Assembly: GCF_000787835.1 (NCBI RefSeq)
Contig: NZ_BBPP01000034.1
Location: forward strand, 33,848 to 89,552
Reading direction: 5' to 3'
Length of the DNA stretch: 55,705 bases
Source of the DNA: Streptacidiphilus melanogenes
Lineage (GTDB): Bacteria > Actinomycetota > Actinomycetes > Streptomycetales > Streptomycetaceae
This document shows, in pieces, positions 19,321-27,660 of the stretch (position 1 is the stretch's first letter; every line of letters begins with the position of its first letter). Below the pieces are notes generated by a model. The model ran no database searches, was not told the DNA's origin, and saw nothing but the letters and a program-made list of their open reading frames with translations. The position numbers and the translations under genes were made by a program.

Positions 19321-21390
19321 ATCAGCACAAGCAGCAACTCCCGCGGCAGCCGCGCCCGCATAGCCACGATTGCCGCCGCTTCACTCGCGGTGGTCTCCGG
19401 CTCGCTGGTTCTCGCCGCTCCTTCGCAGGCCAGTGCGCCTGCCCCGGCGGCCAAGACGGTCACCGGCACCCACCCGACGTGGGCGACCCACGCCGCGGAC
19501 CAGGGCACCGCGCCGAGCAGCGCCCGCTTCACCGGCACGGTCTACCTCGCCGCCCGCGACCAGGCCGGCCTCGCCGCCTACGCGCAGGCGGTCTCCGACC
19601 CGACCAGCGCCCAGTACGGCAAGTTCCGCAGCGCCGACTGGGTCCGCACCACCTACGGCCCGACCGACGCCTCCGTGGCCCAGGTCAAGAGCTGGCTCAC
19701 CGGCTCCGGCCTGTCCATCGTCAGCAGCAGCTGGCACGCGATCACCGTCTCGGGCACCAGCGCCCAGATGGCGAAGGCCTTCGGTGCGCCGATCCACGAC
19801 TACCGCGTCCAGGGCCAGGAGGCGCACGCCCCCGCCGCCAACGTGGTGATCCCGGCCTCCGTCGCGAACTACGTGTACGGCGTCGTCGGCCTGAACTCCG
19901 CCCTCGGCTCGCACGCCAAGCCCGACTCGGTCAAGGTGAACACCACCGCGGCCGGCGCCGGCAGCAAGGCCGGCGGCGGCCTGCCCACCACGGCGACCTG
20001 CTCGGACTACTGGGGCCAGAAGAAGGCCACCGGTGCCCCGGCGGGCTACGTCAAGGGCGCGGTCCCCTTCGACCAGTGCTCCTTCGTCCCGTCCCAGCTG
20101 CGCAAGGCCTACGGCATCACCGCCACGGGCCTCACCGGCAAGGGCGCGCGGGTTGCCATCGTCGACGCCTACGGCTCCCCGACGATGCAGGCCGACGCGA
20201 ACACCTTCGCCACCGCCCACGGTGACAAGGCGTTCCGCAAGGGCCAGTACACCGAGGACGTCACCCCGGCGCAGTGGTCCAACCAGGACGCCTGCGGCGG
20301 CCCCGCCGGCTGGGCCGGCGAGGAGGCGCTCGACGTCGAGATGGTGCACGGGCTCGCGCCCGACGCCAACGTCGTCTACGTCGGCGCCAACTCCTGCGAG
20401 GACGCCGACCTGTCGGCCGCCCTCGCGAACATCGTCGACAACCACCTGGCCGATGTCGTCTCCAACTCCTGGAGCGAGATCATGCACACCACCGACCAGG
20501 GGGACATGACGAAGGCCCAGATCCAGGCCTACGAGCAGATCTTCGAGCAGGGCGCGATCGAGGGCATCGGCTTCGGGTTCTCCTCCGGTGACTGCGGCGA
20601 CCAGTCGCCCACCGCCGCGGCGACCGGTGCCAACTGCCAGACCGACACCCCGCGTGCCCAGGTCGGCTACCCGTCCTCGGACCCGTGGGTCACCGACGTG
20701 GGCGGCACCGCGCTGGGTCTGGCCGACAAGGCCGGCAAGTACGGCTTCGAGACCTCCATGGGCACCCTGCGCTCGGCCCTGTCGGCCGACGGCAAGTCCT
20801 GGAGCCCGCTCCCCGGCACCTTCTACTTCGGTGGCGGCGGCGGTACCTCGGAGGACTTCGCTCAGCCCTTCTACCAGAAGGGCGTCGTGCCGAGCCGCCT
20901 GTCGCACACGCTGATGACCGGTCAGCACAGCGCGACCGCGCAGCGCGTCACCCCCGACGTCGCCATGAACGGCGACCTGTACACCTCCGTCCTGGTCGGC
21001 ATGACCACCGACGGCACGTACAGCGAGGGCGGCTACGGCGGCACCAGCGTCGCCTCGCCGGAGTTCGCGGCGGTCCAGGCCGACGCGATCCAGGCGCAGC
21101 ACGGCCGCGCGATCGGCTTCGCCAACCCGGAGATCTACCAGCGGTCGCTCCACGGTGACTTCCGCGACGTGATCAACCAGGCGGCGGCGCACCACCAGGC
21201 CCCGCTGAGCAACGTCGCCGACTTCGGCGTCATCAGCGGCTCGCTGCGCGTCCGTCTGGTCGCCTTCGGCGAGGACACCAGCCTGCAGGCGGTCCGTGGC
21301 TTCGACACCGCGACCGGCGTCGGCTCGCCCACCGCGTCCTACCTGCGGTCCTTCCTCTGGAAGAACTGGTCCTCGGGCCTCAGCCACTAA
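19321..21390 (+). CDS. S53 family serine-carboxyl protease (sedolisin/kumamolisin-like), secreted
   Basis: A secreted acid-active endopeptidase with a Ser-Glu-Asp triad. A signal peptide with arginines (RGSRARIATIAAASLAVV) ends near PSQASA; a pro-kumamolisin domain follows to about base 19900, then the catalytic domain. Glu and Asp of the ExxxD motif are at codons 20320 and 20332 (GEEALDVEM); the Ser is at codon 21046 (GGTSVASPEF). A calcium-site-like DFRDVINQ is near the end. The start is a problem: the frame is closed by TGA at 19294, and the first in-frame ATG/GTG/TTG downstream is GTG 19390, inside the signal peptide. GGGAG (19311-19315) sits 5 nt before ATC 19321, which I use provisionally as a non-standard start; CTG 19309 is another option. 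Confidence 0.9.
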   Translation: MSTSSNSRGSRARIATIAAASLAVVSGSLVLAAPSQASAPAPAAKTVTGTHPTWATHAADQGTAPSSARFTGTVYLAARDQAGLAAYAQAVSDPTSAQYGKFRSADWVRTTYGPTDASVAQVKSWLTGSGLSIVSSSWHAITVSGTSAQMAKAFGAPIHDYRVQGQEAHAPAANVVIPASVANYVYGVVGLNSALGSHAKPDSVKVNTTAAGAGSKAGGGLPTTATCSDYWGQKKATGAPAGYVKGAVPFDQCSFVPSQLRKAYGITATGLTGKGARVAIVDAYGSPTMQADANTFATAHGDKAFRKGQYTEDVTPAQWSNQDACGGPAGWAGEEALDVEMVHGLAPDANVVYVGANSCEDADLSAALANIVDNHLADVVSNSWSEIMHTTDQGDMTKAQIQAYEQIFEQGAIEGIGFGFSSGDCGDQSPTAAATGANCQTDTPRAQVGYPSSDPWVTDVGGTALGLADKAGKYGFETSMGTLRSALSADGKSWSPLPGTFYFGGGGGTSEDFAQPFYQKGVVPSRLSHTLMTGQHSATAQRVTPDVAMNGDLYTSVLVGMTTDGTYSEGGYGGTSVASPEFAAVQADAIQAQHGRAIGFANPEIYQRSLHGDFRDVINQAAAHHQAPLSNVADFGVISGSLRVRLVAFGEDTSLQAVRGFDTATGVGSPTASYLRSFLWKNWSSGLSH

Positions 21391-21412
21391 GCGCTGACCG
21401 TTCGAAGAACCA

Positions 21413-21778
21413 TCACGGCCTGGGCCCGGTGCGGGAGTTCTCTCCCCGCCGGGCCCAGATCGCTGTCCCGGCGGCGATCAGCACGACACCCGCGGCGAGC
21501 CACGGCCACGGGCTCCACTCCTGGGTACAGCCGTTGCCGGAGCAGACGTTCCCGGGCCCCGAGCGGTTGAGCCACGCCACCGCGAGCGGCAGCACCCCCG
21601 CTCCCGCGATCAGGCCGGGCAGCCCGCCGTTCGAACGCGGCGTCCTGCCGAGCAGGACCACCGCGACGAGGGTCAGCACCGCGACGTAGGGCCCGATGGT
21701 CAGCACGGTCAGCAGCGCCGTCACACCGCCGGCGCCGACCGCCGCCCAGGCCAGGAACCAGATCCAACCGCGCCTCAT
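21413..21778 (-). CDS. Hypothetical small membrane protein
   Basis: A 121-residue protein with four hydrophobic segments: WIWFLAWAAVGAGGVTALL, VAVLTLVAVVLLG, LIAGAGVLPLAVAWL and WLAAGVVLIAAGTAI. A CSGNGCTQEW loop with two cysteines lies between the last two. No family was recognised. Its ATG overlaps the stop codon of the upstream tetR gene (ATGA), so the two are translationally coupled and the protein is probably the target or partner of that regulator. Confidence 0.7.
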   Translation of the reverse strand: MRRGWIWFLAWAAVGAGGVTALLTVLTIGPYVAVLTLVAVVLLGRTPRSNGGLPGLIAGAGVLPLAVAWLNRSGPGNVCSGNGCTQEWSPWPWLAAGVVLIAAGTAIWARRGENSRTGPRP

Positions 21779-22359
21779 GACCGCCTCCGGAGTGAGAAAA
21801 GGTCGAGCAGGGTGGCGAGCGAGCCGGCCCGGTCGAACAGGGCCGCGGCGGGTGCGGGATCGTCGTCGAGCACGGCCAGCAGCTCCAGCCCCAGGTACAT
21901 CGCGACGACGCCGTGCGCGATTTCCTCGGGCGGACCGAGACGCGCGGCGGGGGTCCCCCGCAGCGCGTCCGCGGCGAAGCCGCGCCAAGGCCGCAGCCGT
22001 TCGGCCACCTCGGGTCGCAGGGCGGTGTTCGCCTGGGCGGCGGCGATCATCTCCACGAGGACGGCCGTGTGCCCGAGCTCCAGATCCTCCTCGAAGACGG
22101 TCCGCGCGGCGGCGACCAGCTCCTTGAGGTTCCGGCTCCCGTCGACCAGCGCCTGGTACCGCTCCCGCCGCAGCTCCGCGACCCGGTCCAGGGCGGCGAG
22201 CAACAGCCGCTCCACGGAACCGAAGTGGTAGAAGATCAGCGCCTGGTTGCACCCCGCCCGCCCCGCGATCTCGCGGGCGCTGGCGTGCGCGTGCCCCTTC
22301 TCCCGCAACGTCGCCATCGCTCCGGCGACCAACGCCTCCCGCGTCTCCGCCGTGGCCAT
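21775..22359 (-). CDS. TetR family transcriptional regulator
   Basis: A 194-residue repressor. The helix-turn-helix lies at residues 20-50 (SAREIAGRAGCNQALIFYHFGS) and is preceded by RREALVAGAM-like N-terminal helix wording. The C-terminal ligand domain shows no recognisable specificity; it ends LATLLDLFSLRRRS. The adjacent perfect inverted repeat at 22380-22403 is the likely autoregulatory operator. It forms an operon with the overlapping membrane-protein gene, a common arrangement for control of efflux or envelope functions. Confidence 0.9.
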   Translation of the reverse strand: MATAETREALVAGAMATLREKGHAHASAREIAGRAGCNQALIFYHFGSVERLLLAALDRVAELRRERYQALVDGSRNLKELVAAARTVFEEDLELGHTAVLVEMIAAAQANTALRPEVAERLRPWRGFAADALRGTPAARLGPPEEIAHGVVAMYLGLELLAVLDDDPAPAAALFDRAGSLATLLDLFSLRRRS

Positions 22360-22379
22360 GCGCGCTCCCGCCCCTCACC

Positions 22380-22403
22380 GGTTTTGAGCACTCGCTCAAA
22401 ACC
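22380..22403. promoter_or_regulatory. TetR-type operator
   Basis: GGTTTTGAGC and GCTCAAAACC are perfect 10-bp inverted repeats with a 4-bp spacer, 20 bp before the tetR start. The TTGAGC...GCTCAA core resembles known TetR-family boxes. Confidence 0.75.
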
Positions 22404-22466
22404 AACGCTAGACCTCTGCCCGACAAGGGACAAGTGGTTCGGGCAGCCGTGCAACCCGGACCGAGG

Positions 22467-22511
22467 AACGCCCGAGGGCGCGGAGCCGGTGGCTCCGCGC
22501 CCTCGGGCGTT
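22467..22511 (-). terminator. Strong stem-loop terminator of the fab operon
   Basis: Arms 22467-22487 and 22491-22511 give a perfect 21-bp stem with a 3-nt loop, starting 7 bp after the fabF stop. It should also stop rightward transcription. Confidence 0.85.
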
Positions 22512-22517
22512 GTGGCG

Positions 22518-23786
22518 TCAGACCGTGCGGAAGGCCAGGACGACGTTGTGGCCGCCGAAGCCGAAGGAGTTGTTCAGCGCGGTGATGCTGCCCTCGGCGG
22601 GGAGGGCGCGGGGCTCGCCGACGACGATGTCGGCGTCGACCTCGGGGTCGAGGTCGTCGACGTTGATGGTCGGCGGGGCCGTGCGGTGGTGCAGGGCGAG
22701 GACGGTGGCGACGGTCTCGATGCCGCCGGCGCCGCCGAGCAGGTGGCCCGTCATGGACTTGGTCGCGGAGATCGCGATGTGGTCCAGGTGGTCGCCGAGC
22801 ACCCGGCGCAGCGCCTTGATCTCCGCGGTGTCGCCCTGCGGGGTGGACGTGGCGTGCGCGTTGACGTGCACGACCTCGGCCGGGTTCACGTCCGTGGACT
22901 CCAGCAGCTGCTCGATCGCGCGGGCCACACCCGCGCCCGTCGGCTCCGGCTGGGCGATGTGGTGGGCGTCGGAGGAGAGGCCCTGGCCGACCGCCTCGCA
23001 GTAGACGCGGGCCCCGCGCGCGGCGGCGTGCTCCGCGGACTCCAGGACCACGACGCCCGCGCCCTCGCCGAGGACGAAGCCGTCACGGGCCTTGTCGTAG
23101 GGGCGCGAAGCCTGCTGCGGGTGCTCGTTGTTCTTGGACATCGCCATCATGTTGGCGAACGCCGCGATCGGCAGCGGGTGGACCGCCGCCTCGGTGCCGC
23201 CGGCGACGACGACGTCGGCGCGGCCGGTGCGGATCATCTCGATCGCGTAGCCGATGGCCTCCGCGCCGGAGGCGCAGGCGGAGACGGGGGTGTGCACGCC
23301 GGCCCGCGCACCGACCTCCAGGCCGACGTTGGCCGCCGGGGAGTTGGGCATCAGCATCGGCACGGTGTGCGGGGAGACGCGGCGGACGCCCTTCTCCTTC
23401 AGCACGTCGTACTGGTCGAGCAGGGTGGTCACGCCGCCGATGCCGGAGGCGACGACCGCGCCCAGGCGCTCGGGGGCGATCGGGGAGCCGTCCTCGGTCG
23501 CCGGGGTGGTGAAACCGGCGTCGGCCCACGCTTCGCGCGCGGCGATCAGCGCGAACTGCGCCGAGCGGTCGAGCTTGCGGGCGAGCGGACGGGGCAGCAC
23601 CTCGGCCGGGTCGACGGCGGTACGTGCGGCGATGCGGACCGGGAGGTCCGCGGCCCACTCGTCCTCGAGGGGCGAGACGCCGGAGCGGCCCGCCACCAGG
23701 CCCTCCCAGGTGGACGCGGCGTCGGCGCCGAGCGGCGTGAAGGCGCCGATCCCGGTGACGACCACGGTGCGGTTGTCGCTGGTCAC
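22518..23786 (-). CDS. fabF: 3-oxoacyl-[acyl-carrier-protein] synthase 2
   Basis: KAS II condenses malonyl-ACP with acyl-ACP in each elongation round of fatty-acid synthesis. The 422-residue thiolase-fold protein has the complete Cys-His-His triad: C171 in VSACASGAEA, H311 in HVNAHATSTPQGD and H348 in TKSMTGHLLGGAGG. It begins MTSDNRTVVVTGIGAFTPLG, as expected. It is the last gene of the fabD-fabH-acpP-fabF operon and is followed by a strong terminator. Gene order and Cys-His-His chemistry distinguish it from FabB and from polyketide ketosynthases. Confidence 0.96.
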   Translation of the reverse strand: MTSDNRTVVVTGIGAFTPLGADAASTWEGLVAGRSGVSPLEDEWAADLPVRIAARTAVDPAEVLPRPLARKLDRSAQFALIAAREAWADAGFTTPATEDGSPIAPERLGAVVASGIGGVTTLLDQYDVLKEKGVRRVSPHTVPMLMPNSPAANVGLEVGARAGVHTPVSACASGAEAIGYAIEMIRTGRADVVVAGGTEAAVHPLPIAAFANMMAMSKNNEHPQQASRPYDKARDGFVLGEGAGVVVLESAEHAAARGARVYCEAVGQGLSSDAHHIAQPEPTGAGVARAIEQLLESTDVNPAEVVHVNAHATSTPQGDTAEIKALRRVLGDHLDHIAISATKSMTGHLLGGAGGIETVATVLALHHRTAPPTINVDDLDPEVDADIVVGEPRALPAEGSITALNNSFGFGGHNVVLAFRTV

Positions 23787-23899
23787 TGCTGTGTCTCCTG
23801 GCAGGGAAGTCCGGGTGGTCCGAGAGGAAGTCCGGGGTGGTTCATTGGGGGCGGGGGACGCCGCCGACCGGCGGCGCCCCCCGGGAAGCGTGTGAACGC

Positions 23900-24142
23900 T
23901 CAGGAGTTGGCGACGATGTAGTTCACGGCGTCGCCGACGGTCTTCAGGTTCTTGACCTCGTCGTCCGGGATCTTGACGTCGAAGCGCTCCTCGGCCGCGA
24001 CGACGACCTCGACCATGGAGAGCGAGTCGACGTCCAGGTCGTCGGTGAAGGACTTGTCGAGCTGAACGTCCTCGGCAGGGATCCCGGCGATCTCGTTGAC
24101 GATCTCCGCGAGACCTTCGAGGATCTCTTCCTGGGTGGCCAT
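23900..24142 (-). CDS. acpP: Acyl carrier protein
   Basis: An 80-residue acidic carrier for growing acyl chains. The phosphopantetheine attachment motif DVDSLSMVE has Ser40. The start MATQEEILEGLAEIV is preceded by a good ribosome site (AGGAGCC on the minus strand, about 8 nt upstream). The flanking fabH and fabF genes identify it as the fatty-acid ACP rather than a secondary-metabolism one. Its high expression probably uses its own ribosome site; the gaps to fabH (32 bp) and fabF (113 bp) are larger than elsewhere in the operon. Confidence 0.97.
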   Translation of the reverse strand: MATQEEILEGLAEIVNEIAGIPAEDVQLDKSFTDDLDVDSLSMVEVVVAAEERFDVKIPDDEVKNLKTVGDAVNYIVANS

Positions 24143-24174
24143 TGAAGGCTCCTTCTCGTGATGAACGGTGTTTC

Positions 24175-25209
24175 CTACGGGAGGGTAACGACTGCGGCTG
24201 CGTAGACGAGACCCGCCCCGAAGCCGATGATGAGGGCGAGATCGCCGCTCTTCGCCTCGCCGGACTGGAGCATGCGCTCCATCGCCAGCGGGATCGACGC
24301 CGCCGAGGTGTTCCCGGTCTCCGCGATGTCGCGGGCCACCGGGACCGACTCGGGCAGCTTGAGCGCCTTGATCATCGCGTCGATGATCCGCATGTTGGCC
24401 TGGTGCGGGATGAACGCGCCGAGCTGGTCGGCGGTGATCCCGGCGGCGTCCAGCGCCTGCTGGGCGGCTTTCGCCATGTCCCAGACCGCCCAGCGGAAGA
24501 CCGTCTGGCCCTCCATGCGCAGGGCCGGCCACTTGGTCTCCTCGCCCGCGCCGTTGACGGCGTCGGGCTTGGCGAACGCGGTGTCCCACGCGGCGGTCTG
24601 GCTGATGACGTCGGCCTGCGAGCCGTCGGAACCCCAGACGACCTTGCCGATGCCGGGGGTCTCGGACGGACCCACCACGGCCGCGCCGGCGCCGTCACCG
24701 AAGATGAAGGCGGTCGAGCGGTCGTGGATGTCGGTGAGGTCGGACAGGCGCTCCACGCCGATCACGACCACGTACTCGGCGCTGCCGCCGCGCACCATGC
24801 CGTCGGCCAGCGACAGGCCGTAGCCGAAGCCGGCGCAGGCGGCGGAGATGTCGAAGGCGGGCGCGGTGCCGCAGCCGAGGCGCTGGGCGATCTCGGTCGC
24901 GATGGCGGGCGTCTGCTTCAGGTGCGAGACGGTCGCCACGATGACGCCGCCGACCTGCTCGGGCGCGATCCCGGCCATGGCGATCGCCTTGCTGGCGGCC
25001 TGGACCGACATCTCGGCGACGGTCTCCTCGGGGCCGGCCCAGCGGCGCTCGGTGATGCCGCTGCGGGTGCGGATCCACTCGTCCGAGGACTCGATCCAGT
25101 TCAGAACCTCGGAGTTGGGGATGACCCGGACCGGGCGGTAGCCGCCGACGCCGTGGATGCGCGAGAACTGCGCCCCCGTGCTGGGCTTGATGGTGGGCTG
25201 GGCTGTCAT
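24175..25209 (-). CDS. fabH: 3-oxoacyl-[acyl-carrier-protein] synthase 3
   Basis: KAS III starts fatty-acid synthesis by condensing an acyl-CoA primer with malonyl-ACP; in streptomycetes the primers are largely branched-chain, which fits the iso/anteiso membrane lipids of this group. The 344-residue protein has C125 (ISAACAGFGY), H268 (FIPHQANMR) and N299 (ETGNTSAAS). ATG 25209 overlaps the fabD stop (ATGA), so translation is coupled. Confidence 0.96.
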   Translation of the reverse strand: MTAQPTIKPSTGAQFSRIHGVGGYRPVRVIPNSEVLNWIESSDEWIRTRSGITERRWAGPEETVAEMSVQAASKAIAMAGIAPEQVGGVIVATVSHLKQTPAIATEIAQRLGCGTAPAFDISAACAGFGYGLSLADGMVRGGSAEYVVVIGVERLSDLTDIHDRSTAFIFGDGAGAAVVGPSETPGIGKVVWGSDGSQADVISQTAAWDTAFAKPDAVNGAGEETKWPALRMEGQTVFRWAVWDMAKAAQQALDAAGITADQLGAFIPHQANMRIIDAMIKALKLPESVPVARDIAETGNTSAASIPLAMERMLQSGEAKSGDLALIIGFGAGLVYAAAVVTLP

Positions 25210-26150
25210 GCGTTCTGCTCCCCGGCTCCGTGCTCGGCCACGAGCGCGAGGGCCTTGTCGAGATCGGCCGGTGTTTTCAGGGCCAGCGTCGCGACACCCT
25301 TGACGTTGCGCTTGACCAGGTTGGTGAGGGTCCCCGCGGGAGAGAGCTCGATCATCGCGGTCATGCCCAGTCCGGCCAGGGTCTCCATGCACAGGTCCCA
25401 GCGGACCGGGTTGGACACCTGCGAGACCAGGCGCGCCAGCACCTCGGCACCCGAGGTGACGACCTGACCGTCCTTGTTCGAGACGTAGGGGACCGTCGGG
25501 TCCGCAGTCGTGAGCGTGGGCGCCAGCTTCTCCAGCCGGACCTGGCCCGGGGCCATGTGCTCGGTGTGGAAGGCGCCCGCCACCTTGAGCGGGATCATCC
25601 GGGCACCGGCCGGAGGATCGGCCTTGAGCGCGGCCAGCTGCTCCAGCGTGCCGGCCGCCACGATCTGGCCGCCGCCGTTGTCGTTGGCCGGGGTGACGCC
25701 GTGGGCGGCCAGCTTGGCGGCCACCTCCTCCGGGTCCCCGCCGAGCACGGCGACCATGCCGGTGGCGGTCGCGGCGGCGGCCTCGGCCATGCCCAGGCTG
25801 CGCTCGCGGACGAACGCCAGCCCGTCCTCGGCGCTCAGCACGTCGGAGGCGACGGCGACGGTGATCTCACCGACGCTGTGACCGGCGACGGCGCCGACCT
25901 GCCGGGAGAGGTTCGCGTGGTCCCCGAAGAGCGCCGACGCGGTCACCAGGCCCGCGGCGACCAGCAGCGGCTGGGCGACGGCGGTGTCCTTGATCTCGTC
26001 CTCGGTGGCCTCGGTTCCGGCGTGCACCAGGTCCAGGCCGGCCACGTCGGACCAGAGGCGGAGACGGTCGGCGACGCCGGGCACCTCCAGCCACGGGGCG
26101 AGGAATCCTGGCGTCTGGGCGCCTTGTCCGGGAGCAACGAGTACGAGCAC
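25206..26150 (-). CDS. fabD: Malonyl-CoA:ACP transacylase
   Basis: Transfers malonyl groups from CoA to ACP for fatty-acid (and often polyketide) synthesis. The 314-residue protein has the nucleophile Ser92 in GHSVGE, the N-terminal LVAPGQGAQ oxyanion motif and the conserved His region GAFHTEHM. It is the first gene of the fab operon, 109 bp downstream of fasR, where the FasR-controlled promoter should lie. That gap shows no clear -35/-10 pair. Confidence 0.96.
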   Translation of the reverse strand: MLVLVAPGQGAQTPGFLAPWLEVPGVADRLRLWSDVAGLDLVHAGTEATEDEIKDTAVAQPLLVAAGLVTASALFGDHANLSRQVGAVAGHSVGEITVAVASDVLSAEDGLAFVRERSLGMAEAAAATATGMVAVLGGDPEEVAAKLAAHGVTPANDNGGGQIVAAGTLEQLAALKADPPAGARMIPLKVAGAFHTEHMAPGQVRLEKLAPTLTTADPTVPYVSNKDGQVVTSGAEVLARLVSQVSNPVRWDLCMETLAGLGMTAMIELSPAGTLTNLVKRNVKGVATLALKTPADLDKALALVAEHGAGEQNA

Positions 26151-26259
26151 GTCATCAACCTTCTCTTGTCGGGCCGGTCCGGCGCGGGTGAGGACCGCGA
26201 CGAAGAACCACGAGTGGAGTTGTGGATTCCCTACAGCGGTGCATCAGCGCAGCTCATCC

Positions 26260-27570
26260 CTATTGAAGTCGTCCCAGGGCCAGGGCGATGCGGAGGGTGA
26301 ACGCCGATCGCACGTCCGACGGAGCGTAGCCGGTGATGTCGGTCACACGGCGCAGGCGATAGCGGACGGTGTTGGGGTGCACGAACAGCATCCGGGCGGC
26401 CCCCTCCAGCGAGGAGGCCTGCTCCAGATAGACCGAGAGCGTGTCCAGCAGCGCGGATCCGGCCTCGTCGAGCGGTGTGTAGATCTCCTCGACCAGCTGG
26501 CTGCGCGCCTGCACGTCGCCGGCGAGCGCGCGCTCGGGCAGCAGGTCGTCCGCGAGCACCGGACGCGGCGCGTCCGGCCACGCCGAGCAGGCCCGCAGAC
26601 CCGCCGCGGCCGCCTGCGCGGACCGGGTCGCGGACAGCAGGTCCGAGACGGTCGGGCCGATCACCACCGGGCCGGGCGCGAACTGACCGATGAGCGCGCG
26701 GGCGGCGACCACGGGATCCCACAGCCGCTCGCCGCTGCGCGGCTTCTTCTCGCCGACGACCACGACCAGCCGGGAGCCGAGCACGCCGGTGAGCACGTGC
26801 AGCTTGGCGTGCCGGGCGGCCCGCCGGATCGCCTCGACGACCAGCTCGCTGTCCCCGGCGGGCGCGCTGCCCATCACGACCATGACCCGGTCCGGCGACC
26901 CCCAGCCGAGCGCGGCGGCGCGCGACAGCACGCCCTCGTCCGCGTCACCGGACAGCAGCGAGTTGACGACCAGCGCCTCCAGGCGGGCGTCCCAGGCGCC
27001 GCGGGCCTCCGCGGCCTGGGCGTAGACCTGCGCGGTGGCGAACGCGATCTCGCGGGCGTAGACCAGCACCGCCTCGCGCAGCGCCTCCTCCGCGCCCGGC
27101 GCGGCCACCTCCTCGATCGCCTCCTCGACGACCTCGATGGTGGTCCGGATCATCTCCACGGTCTGGCGCAGGGTGACCGCGCGGGTCAGCTCGCGCGGCG
27201 CGGTGCCGAACACGTCCGTGCTGATCGCCTGCGGCGCGTCCGGGTGGCGGAACCACTCGGTGAACGCGGCGATACCGGCCTGCGCCACCAGCCCGATCCA
27301 GGAGCGGTGCTCCGGCGGCATGTTGCGGTACCAGGCGAGGTTGTCGTCCATCCGGGCGATGGCGGCGGTGGCCATCTTCCCGGCGGCGCGTTCCAGGTTC
27401 TTCAGCGTCTGCGCGTGCTGCTCGGCCGTGGCCATCACGGTTTTGCGCTCGAATGCCGTCCCGCGCCGCGAGCCGCGCCGCACCGAGGTGCGCTCCGCGG
27501 TCTCGGCGGTCTGTCCGAGGGCTGCCTCGGCCGGCTGGTTCGCGGGGTTCTGGGCGACTGGGTCTGGCAC
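26260..27570 (-). CDS. fasR: FasR-type PucR/CdaR-family transcriptional regulator of fatty-acid synthesis
   Basis: A 436-residue cytosolic regulator. The long N-terminal region has a GGDEF-like middle domain; the C-terminal PucR helix-turn-helix is LFVHPNTVRYRLRRVTDITGY, about residues 385-405. From published work on Streptomyces, FasR directly upstream of fabD activates the fabD-fabH-acpP-fabF operon; the context here is the same. The GTG at 27570 gives the longest form; ATG 27435 (starting MATAEQHAQ) is an alternative that removes a low-complexity N-terminus. No ribosome site is evident for either, so the exact start is uncertain. Confidence 0.85.
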   Translation of the reverse strand: MPDPVAQNPANQPAEAALGQTAETAERTSVRRGSRRGTAFERKTVMATAEQHAQTLKNLERAAGKMATAAIARMDDNLAWYRNMPPEHRSWIGLVAQAGIAAFTEWFRHPDAPQAISTDVFGTAPRELTRAVTLRQTVEMIRTTIEVVEEAIEEVAAPGAEEALREAVLVYAREIAFATAQVYAQAAEARGAWDARLEALVVNSLLSGDADEGVLSRAAALGWGSPDRVMVVMGSAPAGDSELVVEAIRRAARHAKLHVLTGVLGSRLVVVVGEKKPRSGERLWDPVVAARALIGQFAPGPVVIGPTVSDLLSATRSAQAAAAGLRACSAWPDAPRPVLADDLLPERALAGDVQARSQLVEEIYTPLDEAGSALLDTLSVYLEQASSLEGAARMLFVHPNTVRYRLRRVTDITGYAPSDVRSAFTLRIALALGRLQ

Positions 27571-27648
27571 AGACTAAGCGTGCACCATCGCCGCGCCGAT
27601 CCGTGCACGGGGACCCACCCGGCGCGGGAGACGCCGGTCACAACTGCC

Positions 27649-27654
27649 TAGTGT
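27649..27654 (+). promoter_or_regulatory. Putative -10 hexamer for leaderless pirin mRNA
   Basis: TAGTGT lies 6 nt before ATG 27661, with no ribosome-binding site between them. Confidence 0.5.
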
Positions 27655-27660
27655 GGCGGT

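Noticed and set aside
19381..21387. A 668-codon minus-strand frame opposite the S53 protease
   Set aside because: Shadow of the protease gene: composition is Arg/Gly/Ala-rich, with no motifs or ribosome site.
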